The notes below the pieces were generated by a model. The model did not search any database. It had not been told where the DNA came from and saw only the letters and a list, made by a program, of their open reading frames with translations. From positions 52,682-116,681 of the forward strand of contig CAJULE010000002.1 of NCBI GenBank assembly GCA_910587445.1: a stretch of DNA of 64,000 nt. Direction: 5' to 3'. Each line of letters opens with the position of its first letter. Position 1 is the first letter of the stretch. The DNA is from an uncultured Christensenellaceae bacterium (GTDB lineage: Bacteria > Bacillota > Clostridia > Christensenellales > Pumilibacteraceae). A program made the translations under genes and the position numbers. Below are positions 44,556-53,366 of the stretch, in pieces.

Positions 44556-44753
44556 ATGTTTAACAACGGATGCGGGTGCGGAAACGATATTTTCCTTATC
44601 CTTATCTTACTCTGCTGCTGCGGCGGCAAAAGTAACGACTGCGGCTGCGGCTGCTACGATAAACGCGGTGGCGGCTGCGATTGCTGCGACCTCATATGGC
44701 TGTACTTACTCATGAACTGCTGCTGCGGCGGCAAGGACGTTTGCTGCAAGTAA
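44556..44753 (+). CDS. Very cysteine-rich 65-residue protein (high-cysteine HCB-like)
   Basis: Sixteen of 65 residues are cysteine, in CGCG, CCC and CDCC clusters separated by two short hydrophobic stretches (IFLILILL and LIWLYLLM). The strong SD GGAGGA before the ATG and a terminator after it support expression. It resembles short clostridial proteins annotated as chorion-class high-cysteine (HCB) proteins; their function is unknown to me. Metal binding or a cross-linked coat or surface role are possibilities. The mirror-like CCCGGK pattern at both halves suggests an internal duplication. Confidence 0.75.
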   Translation: MFNNGCGCGNDIFLILILLCCCGGKSNDCGCGCYDKRGGGCDCCDLIWLYLLMNCCCGGKDVCCK

Positions 44754-44790
44754 TAAGACATAAAGCGGCAATATATAGGTAAAATCAAGC

Positions 44791-44829
44791 GACGGCGCAC
44801 GGAATCACATTCGTGCGTTGTCTTTTTTT
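44791..44829 (+). terminator. Intrinsic terminator of the Cys-rich gene
   Basis: CGCACG and CGTGCG pair around a ten-base loop (with outer GAC/GTC pairing), followed by seven T residues starting at 44823. Confidence 0.75.
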
Positions 44830-44849
44830 CTCAACTCTTTCGGATTTGC

Positions 44850-44878
44850 TTGCATAAAGCCGTCAAACGTGATATACT
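44850..44878 (+). promoter_or_regulatory. Sigma-A-like promoter, extended -10
   Basis: TTGCAT (44850-44855) and TATACT (44873-44878) are 17 bases apart, with TGA before the -10. It precedes the lipoprotein gene. Confidence 0.7.
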
Positions 44879-44912
44879 ACTTTCAATTATACGTTTTTCG
44901 CGGAGGTTGAAT

Positions 44913-45806
44913 TTGAAAGCGTTAAAACGAATGTTTCCTATAATTTTGGCGACGCTTGTTTGCGTCTTGCCCGTTTTTGCGTGCGATTGCAATAATCTCG
45001 ATTTGGGCGAGACGGACGCAAAAGCCGAATATGCCCGCGTGTATTCGCTTTACTCCGACGGCGTGACTTTCGATTTCGACGAGCATCCTACGTTTTCGGC
45101 GGCGGCAGTCGCAACCATGAGCGGCGGAAATCTGAATGCGCCCATAGAAATGAACTCGATATATACGCACGATTACCGTGAGCCGATAAAGACATATTCG
45201 TATGCGAAGTATCCGAACTCGATTACCGAACGCGACGGCATATTCGAGCCGTCTTACGACGAATACGAATACGGCTTTCAAGAAGCCGCGTCGTCGGGCG
45301 GAAGCAGATATCTCGAAAGCATGAAGACGGACGGATTGTGGTCGGCGCCGGGCGAATACGGCAACGGCAACTATAAGGACACAATAACGAGCGGCATTGC
45401 GCGTGTCGCCGATAAGCTTACGAGGGACGGAAGCAGACTGTTCGATCCCGCAAAGCTCGAAAATTTCCGCGGCGGAAAAAGCGGCGGGACGATTGCCGTA
45501 GGGGCAGACGTAAAGAGCGACGCCATAGCGGAATACGTTGCGTGGATAGATAGATTTTTGCCGCTTTTGAATCTTAAGGATACGGGCGGCGAGTGGCGGT
45601 TCTTCGATCTGTCGGATACATCGCTGTGCGGCGGAAGACTCGAAATTAAGGCTTCTGCGAGAATGCTCGACGAGGTATATATAGTTTTAAACGTGCCGGG
45701 GAACGGTCACGGCGGCGATCTCGGCAACTTCGAGTTCGCTGCACGCATGACGTTCACGTCGGGCGGAGTGACCGTAAAGCGTTTGTCTTATTTTTCGCGG
45801 ACTTGA
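44913..45806 (+). CDS. Predicted lipoprotein, function unknown
   Basis: A 297-residue protein. The TTG at 44913 is chosen because GGAGGT lies six bases upstream and the longer frame (to 44850) would start inside the promoter. The product MKALKRMFPIILATLVCVLPVFAC has a signal peptide with a lipobox-like VFAC; Cys 24 is the likely lipidation site. The mature domain is rich in Tyr, Asp and Gly with no motif I recognise (DYREPIKTYSYAKYPNSIT near 100, RFLPLLNLKDTGGEWRFFDLSD near 230). It resembles extracellular beta-rich lipoproteins only in general composition. Confidence 0.7.
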   Translation: MKALKRMFPIILATLVCVLPVFACDCNNLDLGETDAKAEYARVYSLYSDGVTFDFDEHPTFSAAAVATMSGGNLNAPIEMNSIYTHDYREPIKTYSYAKYPNSITERDGIFEPSYDEYEYGFQEAASSGGSRYLESMKTDGLWSAPGEYGNGNYKDTITSGIARVADKLTRDGSRLFDPAKLENFRGGKSGGTIAVGADVKSDAIAEYVAWIDRFLPLLNLKDTGGEWRFFDLSDTSLCGGRLEIKASARMLDEVYIVLNVPGNGHGGDLGNFEFAARMTFTSGGVTVKRLSYFSRT

Positions 45807-45934
45807 CGCTCGCTTACATATCGCATAGCAAAATTAAGTAAAATCGGAACGGCAGCGTCTCTTTCGCGCCGTATCCAAAGCAAAAATTACACATACTAAG
45901 GGCTACCGGAAGCGGAGTCCATTAGGAGGCAACA

Positions 45935-46483
45935 ATGCAAAGAAAGGCAAAGAGCATAGCTCTCTGCGCCGTCCTCGTCGCTTTGACGGCGGTGTTCGGC
46001 GCAATCCCGTACGCGTTTTTGATACCCGTACTGCTCGCCGCGGTGACGACCGATTTCAAGACGTCGTTTGTCGTATCGACTTTTTTCGGGATCGTATCGC
46101 TGCTTTATTCGCTCATGGGCGGCTCGGTCGTGGCTGTGGCGTTCGTGGCGAATCCGTGGATACCGATAGTGGGGCGCATACTCGTAGGACCGGCGGCGCG
46201 CGGAGCGTATGTTCTCGTAAACAAGGCGATTAAAAAGGAAGGCAAACTTAAAAGCGTATTGCCGAGGACTGTCGGTGCGGCGGTCGGTTCGCTCGCCAAT
46301 ACGCTCATAGTGGTTTCGCTTCTCGTGTTGTTTGCGCCGAATGCGGGACTCGAGGAAACGACTGTCGTCGTGTATGTCCCGATAATGCTTATAAGCGGAG
46401 CGATCGAGTTTGCCGTAAACGTGCTTTGCGTGCCGCCGATAGCGCTTGCCGTGGATAAGGTTCGCACACGTAACGGAGGATAG
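45935..46483 (+). CDS. ECF transporter S component, probably for pantothenate (PanT-like)
   Basis: A 182-residue, highly hydrophobic protein with five or six membrane helices; the N-terminus IALCAVLVALTAVFGAIPY is typical of ECF S components, with short polar loops between helices. AGGAGG precedes the ATG. It is the first gene of a tight operon with coaX (four bases between stop and start), and in Bacillota S components next to pantothenate kinase are usually pantothenate importers. The substrate is therefore inferred from context, not from binding residues. The shared energising module (EcfA/A'/T) is not in the window. Confidence 0.75.
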   Translation: MQRKAKSIALCAVLVALTAVFGAIPYAFLIPVLLAAVTTDFKTSFVVSTFFGIVSLLYSLMGGSVVAVAFVANPWIPIVGRILVGPAARGAYVLVNKAIKKEGKLKSVLPRTVGAAVGSLANTLIVVSLLVLFAPNAGLEETTVVVYVPIMLISGAIEFAVNVLCVPPIALAVDKVRTRNGG

Positions 46484-46487
46484 ATAA

Positions 46488-47261
46488 GTGGTACTTGCGA
46501 TAGATATAGGCAACACAAACGTCAAATGCGGCGTGTTCGACGGCGACAAACTTTTAAGCAGTTTGCGTCTTTCTTCGTCCGTCAATAAGACGAGCGACGA
46601 ATTCGGCATGACGATGATGGGGCTTTTAAAGGAGCGCAACGTCGACAGAGATAAGATCGGCGGCGTCATAATGAGCAGCGTCAATCCCAATATGAACTAT
46701 ACTTTCGAGCACCTGATTCGATACTATTTCGGCAAAAAGCCGCTAATAGTCGGCGCGGGGCTCAAGACGGGGCTCAACATAAAGTACGACAACCCGCGAG
46801 AAGTCGGCTCGGACAGAATAGTCGGCTCGGTTGCCGCGTATTACACCTACGGCGGACCGTGCATAGTCATGGATTGCGGTACGGCTACGACGTTCAATGC
46901 GATAAGCGGCAAAGGCGAGTTCTTGGGCGGCGCGATAGGTTTCGGTCTGAAAACGGGTTCCGATGCTCTCACGAGAAGCGCTTCGAAGCTTCCCAAAGTA
47001 GAACTTACGATACCCGATACGGCGATCGGCAGGAGTACGATAACGAATATGCAGTCGGGGCTCATTTTCGGATACGTCGGCATGGTCGAGTACCTGATAA
47101 ACAGGATCAAATCCGAAATGAACTGCGAAAAAATAAAGGTCGTGGCGACGGGCGGCTTGTCGGAAATCGTGGCTTCCGAGAGCAAAGTCATAGACGTCGT
47201 GGACCGAACGCTCACACTCAGAGGACTTAACATAATATACAAGATGAACGCAGAAGGGTAG
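46488..47261 (+). CDS. coaX: Type III pantothenate kinase
   Basis: A 257-residue ASKHA-fold kinase starting coenzyme A synthesis by phosphorylating pantothenate. Motifs: AIDIGNTNVKCG at residues 4-15, the NPREVGSDRIVG segment (with the conserved GxDR) near 103, and MDCGTATTFNAI near 128. The usual GGxIxPG becomes GGAIGFG. Type III enzymes are not feedback-inhibited by CoA. The GTG start is supported by GGAGG six bases upstream. Operon: ecfS-coaX-hom. Confidence 0.95.
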   Translation: MVLAIDIGNTNVKCGVFDGDKLLSSLRLSSSVNKTSDEFGMTMMGLLKERNVDRDKIGGVIMSSVNPNMNYTFEHLIRYYFGKKPLIVGAGLKTGLNIKYDNPREVGSDRIVGSVAAYYTYGGPCIVMDCGTATTFNAISGKGEFLGGAIGFGLKTGSDALTRSASKLPKVELTIPDTAIGRSTITNMQSGLIFGYVGMVEYLINRIKSEMNCEKIKVVATGGLSEIVASESKVIDVVDRTLTLRGLNIIYKMNAEG

Positions 47262-47274
47262 GAGGCTCGAAATA

Positions 47275-48546
47275 ATGAAGAAAATCAAAGTGGCGATCAT
47301 GGGACTCGGAACGGTCGGCGGCGGCACGTACGACGTGCTTACGCGCAATCGCGACGTAATAAAGTCGGGGTACGGCGTGGAAGTCGAGGTGGCGAAAATT
47401 CTCGACAAGTCGCCGAAAAGACTTGCGGATAAAGGCGCGCCCGAAAAGCTGTTCGCCTCGAACATCGACGAGATTGTTTCGGATCCCGGGATCTCGATTG
47501 TCGTGGAAACAATGGGCGGTCTCGAGCCTGCCGGAAGCTTTATAATCAAAGCTCTCGAAAGCGGCAAAAGCGTCGTTACGGCAAATAAGGAGCTTTTGTC
47601 CAAGCGTCTCGACGCGCTTCTTGCGGCGGCGGATAAAGGCGGCGCGGGGCTTTACATAGAGGCGAGCTGCGTGGGCGGAGTTCCCATAATCCGCACGCTA
47701 ACCGAAAGTATGCAGGCAAACCGAGTCACCGAACTCACGGGCATAATAAACGGCACCACGAATTATATTCTCACGAAAATGAGCGAGGACGGCGCAGATT
47801 ACGCGGACGCGCTCGGACAAGCCCAAAAACTCGGCTATGCGGAATTCGATCCGACAGCCGACGTAGAGGGCTTCGACGCGGCGTATAAGCTGTCCATTCT
47901 CGCGTCGCTCGCATTCCATACGAGAATACCGCTCGACAAGATATACCGCGAGGGGATTTCCAAAATCACGCCTCGCGACATAGTCGTAGGCAAAAGTATG
48001 GGATACGAGTTGAAACTGCTTGCGATAGGGCGGCAGAATGCGGACGGCAGTGTACAGGCTCGCGTTCATCCCGCGTTTGTTCCCGCAAGCCATCCGCTTG
48101 CTTCGGTTCGCGGCTCGTTCAACGCCGTACTTTTGAAGGGCGATTTCGTGGACGAGATCATGCTCTACGGCAGGGGCGCCGGGGCGCACCCGACGGCAAG
48201 CGCCATCGTAAGCGACATAGTTTATTCGGCAAGCCGCGAAAAGCCGCAGAAGATCGATTTCGGTACGACGGCGGCGAACGTGAACGGAGATTTTCCCTCC
48301 GAATATTACTTTTCTCTTACCGCGCTCGACAGGCCCGGAATGTTGTCCGTAATATCCGGCGTGCTCGGTTCTCACGGCATAAGCATAAGCAAGATGCTTC
48401 AGGAGAACGCGGACGGACATCGCGCCGAAGTCGTGATACTTACGCACATGACGAGCGAGCGCCTTTTTCGCGCCGCAGTGGCGGAACTTCGCGGAGTCGA
48501 AGGAGTGCTTTCGGTTGGCAGCGAAATAAGGGTTATAGAAGATTAG
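47275..48546 (+). CDS. hom: Homoserine dehydrogenase with C-terminal ACT domain
   Basis: A 423-residue enzyme reducing aspartate semialdehyde to homoserine for threonine and methionine. The Rossmann motif GLGTVGGG is at residues 10-17, TANKELLS follows, then LTGIINGTTNYIL, and DVEGFDAAYKLSILA with K205. Residues about 345-423 form an ACT domain (SLTALDRPGMLSVISGVLGSHGISI) that suggests allosteric control by an amino acid, usually threonine. It begins 13 bases after coaX with GGAGG, so it is transcribed with the pantothenate genes. Confidence 0.96.
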   Translation: MKKIKVAIMGLGTVGGGTYDVLTRNRDVIKSGYGVEVEVAKILDKSPKRLADKGAPEKLFASNIDEIVSDPGISIVVETMGGLEPAGSFIIKALESGKSVVTANKELLSKRLDALLAAADKGGAGLYIEASCVGGVPIIRTLTESMQANRVTELTGIINGTTNYILTKMSEDGADYADALGQAQKLGYAEFDPTADVEGFDAAYKLSILASLAFHTRIPLDKIYREGISKITPRDIVVGKSMGYELKLLAIGRQNADGSVQARVHPAFVPASHPLASVRGSFNAVLLKGDFVDEIMLYGRGAGAHPTASAIVSDIVYSASREKPQKIDFGTTAANVNGDFPSEYYFSLTALDRPGMLSVISGVLGSHGISISKMLQENADGHRAEVVILTHMTSERLFRAAVAELRGVEGVLSVGSEIRVIED

Positions 48547-48621
48547 CAAATGATTGTTTGGCGCGTAAATATTTTTTTCGCGGAGTGGGATAATAATCTT
48601 GTCCCAAGGGCTTAAAAATGT

Positions 48622-48650
48622 TTGACAAATGCCATAATAGAATGTATAAT
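48622..48650 (+). promoter_or_regulatory. Perfect consensus sigma-A promoter for the Ig-like surface protein
   Basis: TTGACA (48622-48627) and TATAAT (48645-48650) match consensus in all 12 positions with a 17-base spacer. The start near 48657 gives a leader of about 46 bases. Confidence 0.9.
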
Positions 48651-48702
48651 TGGCTTGTTACACTATAAAAAAAGAACAATTCACAGGAGATATCTAAGTA
48701 TA

Positions 48703-51700
48703 ATGAAAAAGATCAAGCGCCTTTGTATGTCGTTAATAATAATGATGCTTACAGTGGCAATGGTAGTCGGTACGATGAGTTTTACCGCTTCCGCACTTGC
48801 GGTGGGCGAAGTGGATTCGTACACGGCAAACGTGCGCATTGAAAGCAGAGTAAAGTATAACGGTACGTTTAATGTTCCCGACGGGGATGGCGCTACCGTA
48901 ACCGTGACCGCACCCAACGGTCAGACTGCCGAGCGCGATGCAAACAAGAATGTAAAAGCGGATCAGGTCGGCGTTTATACGGTGACATACAGCAAAAAGG
49001 TCGGCGAAACCGATTATTCCTATGATTTCAGCGTCTACAGCTATGTCGAGAACGCTTATTCCGTAAGCGTGGCAAACGGCGGCGCGGACGTTCCCACTTA
49101 TGCCAAGACGGGAGAGGAGATTACGATTCCCGCGGCTTCGCTTGTTTACACCGATAAAGACGGCAATGTAGTTACGGTAGATAATGACGACGTCACAATC
49201 AAAGTCTTGACCTCCGACAAGGATCATCCCGAATTTGCGGCAGACGGCACGGCGAAATATACGCCCGCTTCGGCAGGTAACGTATATCTCACTTACCAGG
49301 CTACTCTCGGCGCAAGCGGAACTCACAGCTACAAAAAGAACTTCGTAATAAAAGTTCAGGACGACTTTACGGACGACCATAGACCTACGCTCAGCGTTGT
49401 CAATGTCGCTACGAACGCGTCCATAAACAGAAAGGTTACGCTTCCCACGGCAACCGCGACCGACAACTACGACGAGAACGTAAGAATCGAGATCAAGGTT
49501 ACCGATCCGAGCGGCAATCCGGTTAAGGAAGTAAACGTAAGCGAAGACGGCTACGCAAGCGTAAAAGAGAATGCTCAAGACGTCAAGTTCGACAACGACA
49601 AGGCAATGAGCTTCTATCCGACCGCAGAAGGTAAGTACACCGTTACTTATCAGGCGTTCGACGACGGAAACAAAAACGCTTCGGCGCTTCACACCTACGG
49701 CATAACCGTTTCCGATACGACGGCTCCCGTGTTCAAGAGCATAGACGAGTATAAGATACCCGCAAACTGGGGACTTTCCGTAAACGATGCGGCAGCTACC
49801 ATTAAATTCCCGACTCCTGTGATCGTCGATAATTCCGGTAGCGCAGAAGGTCTTACGCTCGCTCTCAAGGTGACCGATCCCGAAAACAATACGGTTGTCA
49901 ATTTCACGAACATTCTTTCGGCGGATTCCGCTTATACCGGTACGACAAGCTCTTACGGCGAAGCAAACAAGGAGTATAAGTTCTCCGAGTTCGAATTCGA
50001 TTTCAATCTCGTCAATACCGACAACAAGACCGGTGATTTCACCGTAGAATATGCGGCTCGCGATTCCAAGGGCAATCGTTCGACCCGCACGTTCAAAATC
50101 AACGTAGTAGATAACTATACCGACGAAGAGTCTCCTTCTGAGTGCACTATAGTCGACGCGCCCAAATATTTCGCCGTATCTGCCGATGTCGATACGTTCA
50201 CCGTACCCGCAAGGCTTGCTTCCGACAGAGGCGATTCCCGTCCGCACATCGTTTACACGCTTTCGAGCGAAGCAGACGAAGCAGATAAGGTTCTTAATGT
50301 CGAAGGCGGTCAGCAGCTCGATGTCGTAAGAGAGACGGAATCTGGCGCAGAAGTTCTTTATCTCGCAAACGATAAGGACGAGAAGATAAAGATCGAAGGC
50401 GGAAAGAACATCGTACTCAAACTTACAGTGACGGACAATGCGGGCAATGCACCTGCGGAAGCCGAAGCGAAAGTCATGGTGTTCAGCGCAGCAAGCGGAA
50501 ATACGGTTATGGCGCTCGACACAGCTAATCTTAGCCTCGGCGGCAAGTTCCAAACGAAAGAAGTTGCCGAGCTCGGCGGTTTTGAAATCAATGTCGGCAA
50601 CGATTCTTTCCGTAAGTTCACCGGTTACGAGCTTTCCGTAAAAGCTCCCGACGGCGGTCTTGTTCCCGAGGTATCTTCCGAATACTACTACGATACGGCA
50701 GCTGATAAGATTGTCGTAAGAAATATACAGTTTACGCCCAACAGCGCCGGTGTTTATCAGATAAGTGTTCGTGCATTCGACCTTTCGGGTCAGAACATTG
50801 TCAAAGTCGGTCTCATGAATGTGGAGAAGGGCGTAGACGATACGACGACTACGACGGCAGCAACGCTTACGAGAAGCGGCAACATCAATACGCCGTATAC
50901 CTTCCGTAACGAAAGCTTCACGATACAGGGTTCGGGAACATACTATCCCGTATATCGTATCGTCGGTAGCAGCCACTCCGTAATGGGTACCGAGTTCACC
51001 GCTCTCACGGCAAGCTCGTACAGAATTTCCGAGGGCTATGCTTCCGTTTCCGGTACGGTAGGTGATATGACGGTCAAGGAGCCGTACACCGTTAACTTTG
51101 CGGACGATGCTTCTCCCGTAATAGAGATACAGGGTGTTATACCTTCGTATTCCGAGAAGGATGTCGTAGTTACGCTTCCGTCCATAGTTGCTTACAGCGC
51201 AAACGGCAACGGTGCCGTTGATGTCACCGTAAAGCTTGTCAGCGGCGGTGCGGTAAAGGTAGATTACGACGAGACGACGAAGACACATTCGTTTAAGCCC
51301 ACCAAAGACGGCACTTATACGATAACCGTTACGGGCACGCTCAACGGCAAGACCACGAGCGCGGAATACAGCATAAACGTAGGCGACGTTATCGGACCCA
51401 AGTTCGAACTCGTCACTACGCATCCCGCATCGGCTATAGTCGGAAGATCGTTCGAGTTCAGCGTCGTAACTCTTGACTCCGCGGAAACCATCGGAGACTG
51501 CACGTTCACGAAGCGTCTCATCGATCCGAGCGGCAATGTCGTCAGCGAAGCTACGATAAGCGGCACGGGCAAGACTTACGCGGATAAGACGATGAATACC
51601 AATACGGAGATCACTCTTACGAAGTCGGGAACCTACGAAGTCGTTTACGAGGTGTCCGATAAGGTCGGCAACACCACCGTCAAGAAGTTCTCGATAAGCG

Positions 51701-51834
51701 TCAACAATAAGACCGGCGCAAGCCCCGTTTCGATCGCGGCTATCAGCACCGTGCTTATAGTAGTCGGCGTAGTTCTCATCGCAGCGGTGATACTTTACTT
51801 CGTATTGTTCCGTAAGCGTAAGGCTAAGAACTAA
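48703..51834 (+). CDS. Ig-like/HYR-type repeat surface protein with C-terminal membrane anchor
   Basis: A 1043-residue protein from ATG 48703, with AGGAGAT upstream; the longer frame would start in the promoter. The signal peptide spans about residues 1-32 (LTVAMVVGTMSFTASALA). About nine beta-sandwich units follow, many with the bacterial Ig signature GxYTVTYxAxDxxGN (VGVYTVTYS, EGKYTVTYQAFDDGN, TGDFTVEYAARDSKGN, SGTYEVVYEVSDKVGN) and DTTAP/DDxxP linkers. The C-terminus is one membrane helix (about 1014-1037) followed by RKRKAKN; no LPxTG. With its ideal promoter it is probably an abundant cell-surface protein, perhaps S-layer-like; that is inference. Confidence 0.88.
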   Translation: MKKIKRLCMSLIIMMLTVAMVVGTMSFTASALAVGEVDSYTANVRIESRVKYNGTFNVPDGDGATVTVTAPNGQTAERDANKNVKADQVGVYTVTYSKKVGETDYSYDFSVYSYVENAYSVSVANGGADVPTYAKTGEEITIPAASLVYTDKDGNVVTVDNDDVTIKVLTSDKDHPEFAADGTAKYTPASAGNVYLTYQATLGASGTHSYKKNFVIKVQDDFTDDHRPTLSVVNVATNASINRKVTLPTATATDNYDENVRIEIKVTDPSGNPVKEVNVSEDGYASVKENAQDVKFDNDKAMSFYPTAEGKYTVTYQAFDDGNKNASALHTYGITVSDTTAPVFKSIDEYKIPANWGLSVNDAAATIKFPTPVIVDNSGSAEGLTLALKVTDPENNTVVNFTNILSADSAYTGTTSSYGEANKEYKFSEFEFDFNLVNTDNKTGDFTVEYAARDSKGNRSTRTFKINVVDNYTDEESPSECTIVDAPKYFAVSADVDTFTVPARLASDRGDSRPHIVYTLSSEADEADKVLNVEGGQQLDVVRETESGAEVLYLANDKDEKIKIEGGKNIVLKLTVTDNAGNAPAEAEAKVMVFSAASGNTVMALDTANLSLGGKFQTKEVAELGGFEINVGNDSFRKFTGYELSVKAPDGGLVPEVSSEYYYDTAADKIVVRNIQFTPNSAGVYQISVRAFDLSGQNIVKVGLMNVEKGVDDTTTTTAATLTRSGNINTPYTFRNESFTIQGSGTYYPVYRIVGSSHSVMGTEFTALTASSYRISEGYASVSGTVGDMTVKEPYTVNFADDASPVIEIQGVIPSYSEKDVVVTLPSIVAYSANGNGAVDVTVKLVSGGAVKVDYDETTKTHSFKPTKDGTYTITVTGTLNGKTTSAEYSINVGDVIGPKFELVTTHPASAIVGRSFEFSVVTLDSAETIGDCTFTKRLIDPSGNVVSEATISGTGKTYADKTMNTNTEITLTKSGTYEVVYEVSDKVGNTTVKKFSISVNNKTGASPVSIAAISTVLIVVGVVLIAAVILYFVLFRKRKAKN

Positions 51835-51857
51835 GATCAATTCGACACAATAATCCG

Positions 51858-51888
51858 ATTAAGCGGCTCGCAATAGCCGCTTAATCTT
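51858..51888 (+). terminator. Hairpin after the Ig-like surface gene (terminator or attenuator)
   Basis: A perfect 11-base stem, ATTAAGCGGCT (51858-51868) and AGCCGCTTAAT (51875-51885), with a six-base loop. Only a short, imperfect T run follows, so termination may be partial and allow read-through into the next gene at 51903. Confidence 0.6.
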
Positions 51889-51902
51889 TATGAAAGGGAA
51901 AT

Positions 51903-53363
51903 ATGCCCGAGGAGCTTTTTATGGAGTCTGTTAAGGACACTCCCGTCAGATTTGATATAAAGGCAGAGGAAGCGGATTTTGCGCATTTCATAAAAGCGGT
52001 GAAGTCATCGCCTCGGCTTGTGCAGACCTCGTATACGCCTGCCGACGAAAAGAATCATTTTGTGATATACAAGTTTACCGAAGGTATCTTACAAGGTGCG
52101 GGCAAATGCGTGATAGTTTACGACACGAAGGCGGGTAAAATATCTCTCACGGCAAAGACCGATGTGCTCGAGCGCTTCAAGCAGTTGTATATCAAGCGTG
52201 ATTCGCTTATTATGGAAAACGAATCGGAAAAGCGTGATGCGCATACTTCGGCAATCGTCGTCCACAGCGAAAACAGCAGACTACCTGTCGAACATAAGGG
52301 AAAGAATCTTCCGCGTAAGGCAGTCGTTCACTCCAAAGAAGCGGCGGTAAGAACTCCCGATAAGCCCAACTTGCCGCAGAAGAAGACTGTCGCAAAACCA
52401 GTATTCCAACCGCCCAATAAGGCGCAGAAGGTTGCGGACGAAGCTCGGACGGTCAAGACAGTTCCTGCGGATAACGGTAAGTCCGTGCCTGTTGCGACGG
52501 ACGGAGACGCAATCCCCGAATATAAAAACGGATATGCAATAAAGAAATATGCGCGCAGAAGACTCGATGAGGCGTTGAAGGGAATCAAAGCCATGCGCGG
52601 CGTAAGCTATAAGCCGGACGCAGTGGCAAATAAGGGAAAGCCGGACGAGGCAGAGACGTATATAGTGTCGGGTACGGACGGGCAAAAAGTGATTTTGCGC
52701 TTTATGCCGAAGAAGGAGATTTTGCAGATACAGGGCAAGCGCTGTCATCTCTTTTCGGACGTGCAAGTTCTTCTCCTTAAGGACGCCGATTTCAAGAGCG
52801 TAGTCGTCACGCGTGACGAACCGGAGAACGGAAAGAATACGCAAAACGCTTCTACTATGCAGCGCCGACTCAAAAAAGTTCTGCCGCACGCGTTCGAACT
52901 TCTCGGCGAACAGTCGAAGATAGATCTCACCATAGGTTATATAGACATAAACAATTCGGAGACGAAGCTGTCGGATTATTCTTCGCTGCTTACGCCTCCG
53001 TACCGCGGTCTCGAGAAGTTCATAAGCGATTTGCAAAAGGCGCGCGGCATAGAAGTCAAAATGATAGGTCAGGGCTACGAAAAGGACGACGACGGCAATT
53101 ATAGGCTCAAGAGCGGCTATCGCAAGCGTATCGACAGCGTCGTGTACAATGAAGTAATGAGCGCTTTATATACGGAGTACTTTGCTCGCAGGAATTTTTA
53201 CACACATTCGGATTTCAGCGGCGACGGCGCTCCCAGGATAATAACGGATAAGCAAGAGGTCAAGCGCATTTTCGATCACCTCATAGAGGTGCTAAACTAT
53301 AACGGCAAAAAACTGAAAGAGATAGGTTTTACAATCCGAACTTCCCAAAGTGCAAAGGAGTAG
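51903..53363 (+). CDS. RnlA/RNase LS-like HEPN ribonuclease, no antitoxin partner seen
   Basis: A 486-residue protein. The C-terminal ~125 residues read as a HEPN domain of the RnlA (RNase LS) type: R368-x-x-E371 in YRGLEKFI and R430-x4-H435 in ARRNFYTH. These have the same internal spacing (62 residues between the first and second Arg) as I recall for the E. coli RnlA active site (63). Two N-terminal segments, about 15-95 and 240-300 (VILRFMPKKEILQIQGKRCHLF), resemble the repeated beta-rich domains of RnlA; a Lys/Pro-rich linker (about 100-205) separates them, making the protein longer than RnlA (about 350). No RnlB gene is adjacent. The AAGGAG at the end of this gene is the SD for pyrG, whose ATG follows its stop by three bases. 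Could act as an RNA-cleaving toxin, defence effector or regulator. Confidence 0.65.
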   Translation: MPEELFMESVKDTPVRFDIKAEEADFAHFIKAVKSSPRLVQTSYTPADEKNHFVIYKFTEGILQGAGKCVIVYDTKAGKISLTAKTDVLERFKQLYIKRDSLIMENESEKRDAHTSAIVVHSENSRLPVEHKGKNLPRKAVVHSKEAAVRTPDKPNLPQKKTVAKPVFQPPNKAQKVADEARTVKTVPADNGKSVPVATDGDAIPEYKNGYAIKKYARRRLDEALKGIKAMRGVSYKPDAVANKGKPDEAETYIVSGTDGQKVILRFMPKKEILQIQGKRCHLFSDVQVLLLKDADFKSVVVTRDEPENGKNTQNASTMQRRLKKVLPHAFELLGEQSKIDLTIGYIDINNSETKLSDYSSLLTPPYRGLEKFISDLQKARGIEVKMIGQGYEKDDDGNYRLKSGYRKRIDSVVYNEVMSALYTEYFARRNFYTHSDFSGDGAPRIITDKQEVKRIFDHLIEVLNYNGKKLKEIGFTIRTSQSAKE

Positions 53364-53366
53364 ATC

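Noticed and set aside
44252..44629. 125-codon minus-strand frame across the gene-free region and the Cys-rich gene
   Set aside because: No SD, low-complexity product, and it overlaps the well-supported Cys-rich gene.
48733..51840. 1035-codon antisense frame under the Ig-like surface gene
   Set aside because: Shadow of the real gene: biased composition, no SD, no recognisable domain.
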